This document shows positions 57,332 to 64,000 of a DNA stretch of 64,000 bases, piece after piece. The DNA is from Isoetes taiwanensis. Its lineage: Eukaryota > Streptophyta > Lycopodiopsida > Isoetales > Isoetaceae. Every line of letters begins with the position of its first letter. The stretch's first letter is position 1. Location: NCBI GenBank assembly GCA_021234155.1, contig JAJEKV010000141.1, positions 1,244,356 to 1,308,355 on the forward strand, written 5' to 3'. The notes under the pieces were generated by a model. That model had not been told where the DNA came from, did not search any database, and was given only the letters and a program-made list of their open reading frames with translations. Position numbers and translations under genes: made by a program.

Positions 57332-59462
57332 CCTCACTTAATCACAATGGCAATAATGTAGTACCATTGCACATGACGAGCATACTAAGCTAGCGAAATA
57401 ATTGCAATCGATTAGACCCGCCATATCTAGGATGGGCCAACTATATTATAATCTTAACATAGTTTCACAATGTTATTATTACTTTTTATTTTAGTATAAA
57501 TAATGATGATGCGAATCGACTAGCAATCTTGCTATCCTCCCCTCCCCCCCGAGGGACACACGACGCACGCACCTTGACAAATGCATTGTTGAGGATAACA
57601 TTGATGTATATTGCATTCTGGGCATGGCACGATCACGAAAAAGTGAACCCCCCATGGAATGTCAAAACCACATTTTAAGCTGGTGGATTTAGCATCTCAG
57701 GCCTGAAGGCATTCCTGTTATCTCCCGGAACAAGGGTAGTTTTGTCTTTTGTGATGCTTCTGGGAGCTCTCATCCACATAGGCAAAATGGCCTGATTCGT
57801 AAGAACAATGCAAGAACTTCTTGGATGCTTGCATAATTTCATCAGAGGAACTGATTGCTATTGGTGAACTTGTTTAAATCCTTTTGCCTGCTTTCTAAAG
57901 CCATGCGCATTTTATTGGAATTTATTGTATTTGCTCTGTTCGTCTATTACAGTAGCAAACTGAGGCAAGGTACTAAAATAGAAGATCTCTTCTAGGTATT
58001 CAGATGATCGTGTTGGATATTTGTGAGAGATCATAATTAAATTGATGGTTTAGGGACTTGGATCCATTTGGCCATCTTGCTATACAGAATGATTGCAATG
58101 ATTGCCTATTGGATCATAAGCTTGCTGCATCTCTGACTGTGCCATTAACTAATCTCTTTAAAATTTCTTTATGATTAGTTAGTTGTTGTTGAATGTTTTA
58201 AATCTTAATTTGAATCCTGAGATAGAGAACAATTGGACTGAAGTGTTGAAGTCTGCAGTTTCTAAGTCTTGTTACAATTTTCACTCTATCATAAGCTCTT
58301 GGATGGATGCAGGTGAGCTTCGATCCTTGACTTTGGATTGGGAGTATCCACTGAACAAGATATAATATGTAATAACGAGAATACATGAGAATGTAACGTA
58401 ATCAATTTATTGTAAAACATGAAATGAAATGTAATGCATTGCTATTCTTTATTATTTTTTGCAATATAATATTATCCAATGCAACAACATGTCGAGTTAC
58501 GCATTGTTATGATATGCTATGCCACACACATACACACCAATTCCTGCAATTCTAGTCTATCTATGTGTATGCCACGTCATGCAAAATATGATGTGGCATA
58601 ACTTTATCCTTTGGATTTCTTAGTTTTTGATCTTATAGCTACGACTAAGAAAGTTAAGCAATCATGTGAAAATTTGTATGGCGGCATGGAATGTGGGAAG
58701 CCGGATTCGGGGGCCCACAACATGGCAAGGGGTTTTGCTTGATTCTTACTGCGGAGTGACGGGAATGGAATTGTTGACCCACTTAGGAGGCCCGCCCCAA
58801 CATGGCCATGTTGTGTTCATGCATCCCCTTTTTTTTTGCCCGGAGGCCAAGCACATGTGATTTCATATTCACTGTTCAAACTAATGGAGGCAAATATGGA
58901 AAAAAAAAAAAAAAAAGGTTCAACATTATCCCTACCAAGGATGAATCAGATTTTGAAGGTTTCAAGGTTTGTCTACAGTTGTCCAAGCACGTCATTTTGA
59001 ATTTGTCAGTTTGGCAAAGCGATCCAAATAATGTGCAATATGTGGTAGTTGGTTCTAGTGCAAGGGTGCTTAGGCTTATACAACGTATTCAATTGACTAA
59101 GTGTAGTGCGTATCGGGTCTTTGGTAATCTTTGGTGTGTAAGGTGGAACTTTTAATTTGTTTGTATGCTTGTGCTTATATAATGTAATTAGTTGAGTCAA
59201 TATGGCAATTTTGAAACATTTTAGAGGCAATATGTTAATTATCAAAAAGATTTTTTTTAAATTATAACTTGTAGGACCAATTAAAGTATGACTTTGGCCA
59301 AGTTAGTGGTTAAGGACCACAAGACTAGACATGTAAAGTTTGTATAAGTATAATTATGGATGGACGGCTAACCTTGTAACAGTATTCATAAGACCAAAAT
59401 GAAATATCCTTAAACAACGTGCTTAGAGTGGAGGCCAACCCACGCATCCCACGTCTCCATTC
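57332..59462. other. Right part of the insertion, mostly non-coding
   Basis: No family was recognised. A plus-strand ORF pair at 58666-59155 is interrupted by a run of about 17 A at 58901; its second half (FNIIPTKDESDFEGFKVCLQ, PNNVQYVVVGSSARVL) looks protein-like but is unidentified. A hairpin with TGCCACGTCAT arms is at 58570-58598. Confidence 0.4.
58570..58598. repeat. Hairpin related to the one at 35833
   Basis: TGCCACGTCAT, loop GCAAAAT, ATGATGTGGCA. Same arms as the hairpin upstream of PTOX apart from one G-T pair, same 7-nt loop length, unrelated loop sequence. Confidence 0.65.
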
Positions 59463-60073
59463 ATTATAAAACTTATGAACCTCTTCAATCTTCCATTCAA
59501 TTATCTACTTTCCAAGCCTTTTCATTAACGCATTAGCTTTTCTACTTCTTGCTTATTGCTGCACTTGTGAGCAGTTGTTTTGCCGCTCCTCCTCTGTACA
59601 GCCCAAATGAAGATCTCGATGATGACGAGACTTTGGTTGTAGAAGGCCAAATACTATGTTACAAGTACACAAGCAAAATTCCCGAGCCCATATTTGGTAA
59701 ATAATTTACACAACTACCTATATTTTGTTTATTTTACTATATATTTAAACTTGTTGATTTCAATTCCTAACTTATGTAGCTTATACATGTGCACATTTTA
59801 ATCTTGTTCATGTTAACTTGGGCAGGGGTGACTGTGACTCTTATAGGACCATTGGGGTTTTCAACATCTGCCTCTACTACTCTTCATGGTAATTATCACA
59901 TTAAAGGTGGTTCCTACAAGAATGCTCATCTGTATCGAGTGAAAGTGAATGAGTTCACTTTGCCTTACTCTTGTAATGTGCTTGCAATTCCAAATCCGGG
60001 TGCCTTGAACATACCCAAGGGCGTTACCCACGAAAAAGCTGTTGCAGAAGTCTCACCCTTTATCTACATATGA
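59463..60073 (+). pseudogene. Possible Ole e 1-like secreted protein gene, two exons, start damaged
   Basis: A TATA-like CATTATAAAAC at 59463 is followed by exon 1, which begins at a position where ATT stands for the expected ATG (NALAFLLLA). After a one-base shift it continues ALVSSCFAAPPLYSPNEDLD, a credible signal peptide and cleavage site. The mature part reads DETLVVEGQILCYKYTSKIP; a donor G|GTAAAT and acceptor GGGCAG|GG join it to VTVTLIGPLGFSTSA, LHGNYHIKGGSYKNAHLYRV and LPYSCNVLAIPNPGALNIPK, ending at 60073. The VEGQILC...GVTVTL...GNYHI...C layout fits the beta-sandwich of Ole e 1-like cell-wall proteins. The lost ATG and frameshift suggest a pseudogene. Confidence 0.4.
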
Positions 60074-60762
60074 TAACATCTTGATCAACAAGTGATCACC
60101 TCTTGGCTTGGTTTGGATTGGATTATTTGCATCTCCATAGCATCCACTACATATTATTTAATGTTTTTATGTCACTGCTAAGACATCATTATGAAATACC
60201 CAATGTTTTTATGCCACTGCTAAGGCATTATTATAAATATACATATCTTTCGCCCCTTGGCAGATGCTAAGGCATTATTATTTTAAATACATACATGTTT
60301 AGCCTCCTTGCTTGGTTTGGTTTGGTTTGTATATCCATGAAATCCACTACATATTTGATTAGGACATGTCTTTGTCACTGATAGAACACTATTACGAAGC
60401 ATCCATTACTTTCTCATACCTTGAAAACTAACATTTGTAAATCCAATGCTTGAATCCTACCGTTGTAGCTTTTTATGCTTGTAAATTACAGTGTTATACC
60501 ATAGTTCATCCAAATAGAATATTTCCTGAAATTTTTTTTGTTTTGGAAAAAGCAATTTTTTAGCAATGTTGACACTTTCTCACCGGTTGCCTGGAATGGG
60601 TTCATCATTAGATTATATGCTGCTTTGACTTTTCTTTACTCTACATTTTGGCCGTTGGTAGGTATAGCCCATTGTATGCTCAGATAGAACTTTCCAGTTC
60701 TAATCATTTCTGTGATTGTGTATGTCAATGGTAGCTTGCAACGATTGGACATGCAAAAATTT
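60074..60762. other. Flank of the insertion, non-coding
   Basis: No gene recognised. Phrases such as ACATGTTTTTATGTCACTGCTAA(G)ACATTATTAT-like units recur two to three times at 60160-60290 (ATGTTTTTATGYCACTGCTA and GCTAAGGCATTATTA), a short degenerate tandem repeat. Confidence 0.4.
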
Positions 60763-61794
60763 GATTGAAGTCTCAGAATGTGCATTGACTATCGTTAATT
60801 GAACCAGCACACCATCAAGAACAAGTATGCGCTGCCTCGATCAGATGATTTGATGGATCCGCTGCAGGGAGCGAAAGTTCTCTCCAAGATAGACCTGAGG
60901 TTAGGCTATCATCAGATCAGAATCAAGGAAGAAGACATTCATAAGATTGCATTCAGGATGAGATATGGCCACTACGAGTTCACAATGATGCCATTTGGGT
61001 TGTCCAACGTCCCCACAACATTCATGAGGCTCATGAACAACGTTTTCCGCGAGTTTCTAGACACATTCATCATAGTTTTCTTTGATGACATTCTAGTCTA
61101 CAGCAAATCCTTGGAGGAGCATGCCCAACACTTGAGGAAGGTACTTCAAAAGTTGAGGAGAGACATATGCGAAGCTATCCAAGTGTCACCTCACGATAGA
61201 AAGAGTAGAGTACTTGAGGCACGTAATCACAGTGGAAAGGATTTCCACCGACCCTGCAAAGATTGAAGCGGTAATTGATTGGCCAGCACTGAAGAACATC
61301 CATGAAGTGAGGAGCTTCCTCGGCTTAGCAGGGTATTACAGAAGGTTCGTCAGGAACTTTGCAAAGGTAGCAGCATCGCTAACGGACCTCACCAAAGCAG
61401 AGAAGATAAAAGATTGGGCGAGTCATTGGCAAAAGAAGGCCTATGCAGTGTTTGAGACATTGAAGGAAGCTCTAAGATTGCCCCAGTCTTAAAATTGCCC
61501 GATCCAGAGGAAGATAAGTTGGTGGCAACCTATACCAGCAAGATTGCAACAAGAGCGGTCTTGATGCAGGAGGAGAGGGTGGTAGTGTATGATTCAAAGA
61601 AGATGAACGAGGCCGAAACGCACTACCTAACCCACGATCAAGAGTTGCTAGCAGTGGTGAGAGCATTGAGAATATGGTTGGCACTATCTATTGGGAAGGA
61701 AGTTCCAATTAGATACGGACCATCAAAGTCTACAGTATGTCTTCACCCAACCACATCTCAACTTGAGACAAGGAGATGGATGGAGTTCTTGTGA
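60763..61794 (+). pseudogene. Gypsy 3 reverse transcriptase and RNase H, second part
   Basis: Continues from the interrupted RT with [41 protein letters not shown] and the catalytic [12 protein letters not shown]. After a frame change near 61170 come [15 protein letters not shown] and RSFLGLAGYYRRFVRNFAKV, then the RNase H side (YDSKKMNEAETHYLTHDQEL) and the broken LETRRWMEFL. The sequence leaves the element at 61794. Confidence 0.87.
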
Positions 61795-62186
61795 AAAGTC
61801 TGCAGTAGCAAAAATGCTTAACTTGATATAATTATTAATGAAGAAATATGCTTTTATGAAGGTTTTGGATTCTTGATAAACCTATTTCGAGATTGCAGAA
61901 ATAAAATTTCAGCAAGTTTTTTTATTTTGCAAGCATTGGAGAGCATGGATTCCCTGTCCCTAATCTAAATGATTGGAATAAACATTGTGTGTTTATAAGG
62001 TTATCCTCTGTGTAACTCAACTCAACCTAAGCAGCTTTTTTTTTTTTGTTGCAAGTTTATCTAAGCTAGATAATCAGCCTCAACAAAAGCCCATTCTAAT
62101 AATACTGTCTGATTCAAGCAGAATGTGCCGCTCAATTGCAAGATTTGCAAAATCTAGTTATCTTAGATGGTTTTCCAAATATTACC
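61795..62186. other. Junction between gypsy 3 and gypsy 4
   Basis: About 390 bases with no coding sense and a T10 run at 62037. It separates two oppositely oriented truncated gypsy elements. Confidence 0.4.
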
Positions 62187-62900
62187 AATTGCTTCTTTAG
62201 CTCTGCTAGTTTTGAGGTGCTCATCCTATATGGAACCTTGCTAGTCGGCTTAGCATCTGGTGCAAGAGTGATCTCACACTCGATGCCTCTATAAAGCGGT
62301 AGCTCGCGGATTTCATTCAGAAAGAGGTCATGAAACTCCTTAATTAGCTTAGCAACTGCCCTAGATAATTGCTTTAAACTTACCTCCTCCCTCTTATGCT
62401 TATGATCTGGATCAACGGCCTCTAGTCTAAGGATGTACTCAACTTCATCCTTCAAGATGTGTCTATGCAACTGCTTTAAAGACATGCCCTGCATTACAGA
62501 GGGTACCTTTGACCACAAAATGGTTGCCGTTGGGTGCCATGATCGAGATCTCATGCTTATCGCAATCTATCATTGCCTTTGCTAGCTTTAGGAACTCCAT
62601 GCCAATTATAAGGTCATATCTGTCGATATTTATAACTTCACCCATGCCCAATTTGGCTCTACTTAGGCCTATGTTGAAATTGACTCTTCTTTAAAATGGA
62701 GAATTGCCCCACTTGCCATACTAAATCAGTCTTGGCTTCGACTTAAGAGTCGAACTGAACGAAACTGAGCGAAACGAAGTTTTGGGAGCTGCCTGTGTCT
62801 ATAAGGACTACATACAGCTTATCATCTTTGATTTCCTCTGTTGCTATGACTGTTGCCTGACTTTCCACACTATCTATTTCAATTGCAGCACAAATCTTAC
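62187..62900 (-). pseudogene. Gypsy 4 protease and RT N-terminus
   Basis: The protease loop reads YVVLIDTGSSQNF, so unlike gypsy 2 and 3 the catalytic Asp is intact. It is followed by YDLIIGMEFLKLAKAMIDC and, after a frame change, EFHDLFLNEIRELPLYRGIE and PTSKVPYRMSTSKLAELKKQ, where the retroelement sequence ends. Confidence 0.82.
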
Positions 62901-62979
62901 ACCCCTTCAATGAAGTCTATGGTTCCTTGATGTCATCGTCTAGCTCCGTGGGTGATTCCCATCCTTCGAGTTCTGCCAA

Positions 62980-63994
62980 AGCTGCTTGCATGATGAATGG
63001 ACAGTCGTTAGTGCGGTGTTCCGGCTGGAAGCACCTGAAGCATACCTTCTTCCTGATACATTCTTCTCTCTTTTCCTTAGGGATACTATCCAAGAAATGC
63101 TTTACTGATCTTCCAGCCGAGGACCTTGGTGTCTGTTATGCTCTGAATGAGGCTTTCCAATCTCCTTTAGCCTACGATTGTTGGGTAGCTGTCTGCTTTG
63201 GGTGTAGGCTCCCGTTGCCTTCCCTTTGTTGTAAAAAGTCTGTTTCTGTGCTGGTGTCTGGGGCGCTTCCTCTAAGCTCAATGCTTTGTCCTTTGCTTCC
63301 CCCATTGTCCTCGGATTGATGGCTTGGACAAGCCTTTTGATATTGCTATTTAGGCCTTCAATGTACCCATGTACTGCTTGCCTTTCTGTTATTCTTGGCA
63401 CGTTCAGCCTTAGCCTCATGAATTCTTCTGTGTACTTAGCCATGACAGGTTCCCTTGATCAAGGCGGTAGAACTGCTGTATTTGCCTGCTTATTTGGGAT
63501 TGTTTGTGGAAAGCTTTGTTGAAGGTCTTAAACCTGCAATTGTTTCTCTTCAGCTTGTTAGACTTTGCATAACACCTCCACCATATACGTGCCGGCTCAA
63601 TAAGGTTCGTGGTTGCTACCTTGTCGATATCCGTGTCCTGCATTCCACATGAATTTCCAAATACCTCCATCTCATCCAGTCATGTCTCGGCCTCCATGCC
63701 TGACCTGTCCTTCCCTGAAAATTGTCCCAGCTTACGAGTTTTCCAGACGTTACTCATCTCGCTATCTATCTTCTTCTGATAGTCCTCTGCTTTGCGGTTC
63801 CTATGCTTGCCATGAGAACCGTTTGATTCATTCTCTGAACTGCTATCTGGTCCATTGTCTGGGCAACTGCTTGGACTGGAGCTCGAAGGGCTAAAGATCT
63901 TCCTGTTTCTTCTCTTCTTTTTTCTGTCCTTATTGCTATTGGTGCTGCCTTTTATTCCAATTGGTCCCTCTGTTCTGTCTCCTGGAGAGGTGGT
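62980..63994 (-). pseudogene. Gypsy 4 gag with intact zinc knuckle
   Basis: The core has ATTNLIEPARIWWRCYAKSN, then after a frame change MRLRLNVPRITERQAVHGYI and LVQAINPRTMGEAKDKALSL, and an intact CX2CX4HX4C knuckle CFRCFQPEHRTNDC near 63030. The N-terminal part runs to the right edge. Confidence 0.83.
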
Positions 63995-64000
63995 GGTGGC

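Larger units (their letters stand above)
54446..60762. mobile_element. 6.3-kb insertion inside the gypsy 3 RT
   Basis: Everything between FVKKK and the decayed [11 protein letters not shown] codons is foreign to the retroelement. It contains a LINE (55199-57316), a two-exon gene (59.5-60.1 kb) and otherwise non-coding sequence. The ends (AGGCTTTCTTTT and GCAAAAATTT) show neither inverted repeats nor a convincing target duplication, and no Helitron-type TC/CTRR termini, so the mechanism is unknown. Confidence 0.6.
52339..61794 (+). mobile_element. Ty3/gypsy element 3, split by a 6.3-kb insertion, truncated
   Basis: A plus-strand relative of gypsy 2. Gag, protease and the start of RT occupy 52339-54445; RT and RNase H resume at 60763 and stop abruptly at about 61794 inside RNase H. 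Across the break FVKKK joins to a decayed DGS and LRMCIDYR, so the two parts were once continuous. Integrase and 3' LTR are missing. Several stops and frameshifts are present. Confidence 0.85.
62187..64000 (-). mobile_element. Ty3/gypsy element 4, truncated at both ends of view
   Basis: A minus-strand relative of gypsy 2 and 3. It contains gag, protease and only the first part of RT, cut at about 62187 by the junction, and continues past the right edge of the window. Confidence 0.85.

Overview
The window is nuclear DNA from a streptophyte plant. It has intron-containing genes with GT-AG boundaries, chromodomain Ty3/gypsy elements primed by initiator tRNA-Met, a plant L1-type LINE, and a gene for a plastid-targeted quinol oxidase. 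The oxidase resembles the green-algal type of PTOX as I remember it. An endonuclease-lacking Penelope-like element is also present, and such elements are reported from lycophytes and other non-seed lineages. Together these favour a non-seed land plant or close relative, but the species is inference. I see no bacterial or organellar DNA.

Layout, left to right. 1-591: the 5' end of a prefoldin subunit 3 gene on the minus strand, running off the left edge. 2.1-8.1 kb: a nearly complete but broken gypsy chromovirus on the minus strand with both LTRs. 9.2-16 kb: a second minus-strand chromovirus with only its 3' LTR. 16.7-20.4 kb: a 3.7-kb terminal-inverted-repeat element with subterminal arrays of an 18-bp palindrome. 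21.4-29.1 kb: a Penelope-like retroelement with 1.7-kb direct repeats (pLTRs), introns and a reverse transcriptase broken by frameshifts. 29.1-30.7 kb: a poly(A)-tailed sequence encoding a histone H3 fold behind a non-histone N-terminal region, followed by a tRNA-type SINE (30.7-31.0 kb) and a solo LTR of the second gypsy family (31.1-32.7 kb).

32.8-41.0 kb is the gene-bearing part. It holds a small three-exon gene for an unknown cysteine-containing protein, a 107-bp foldback hairpin, and a 12-exon PTOX/alternative-oxidase-family gene whose six diiron ligands can all be read. 42.1-51.3 kb is a 9.2-kb DNA transposon with 22-bp inverted ends and a 4-bp ATAA duplication. It carries a decayed DDE-like transposase on the plus strand and a second decayed gene on the minus strand.

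51.9-61.8 kb is a plus-strand gypsy element split by a 6.3-kb insertion. The insertion itself contains a 5'-truncated LINE with a 15-bp target-site duplication and a two-exon gene for a possible Ole e 1-like secreted protein. 62.2-64 kb is a fourth gypsy fragment on the minus strand, cut by the right edge.

Most of the window is nested mobile DNA. Only prefoldin 3, PTOX and the small three-exon gene look like resident genes. Exon limits were read by eye from codon phase and splice dinucleotides and have no transcript support.
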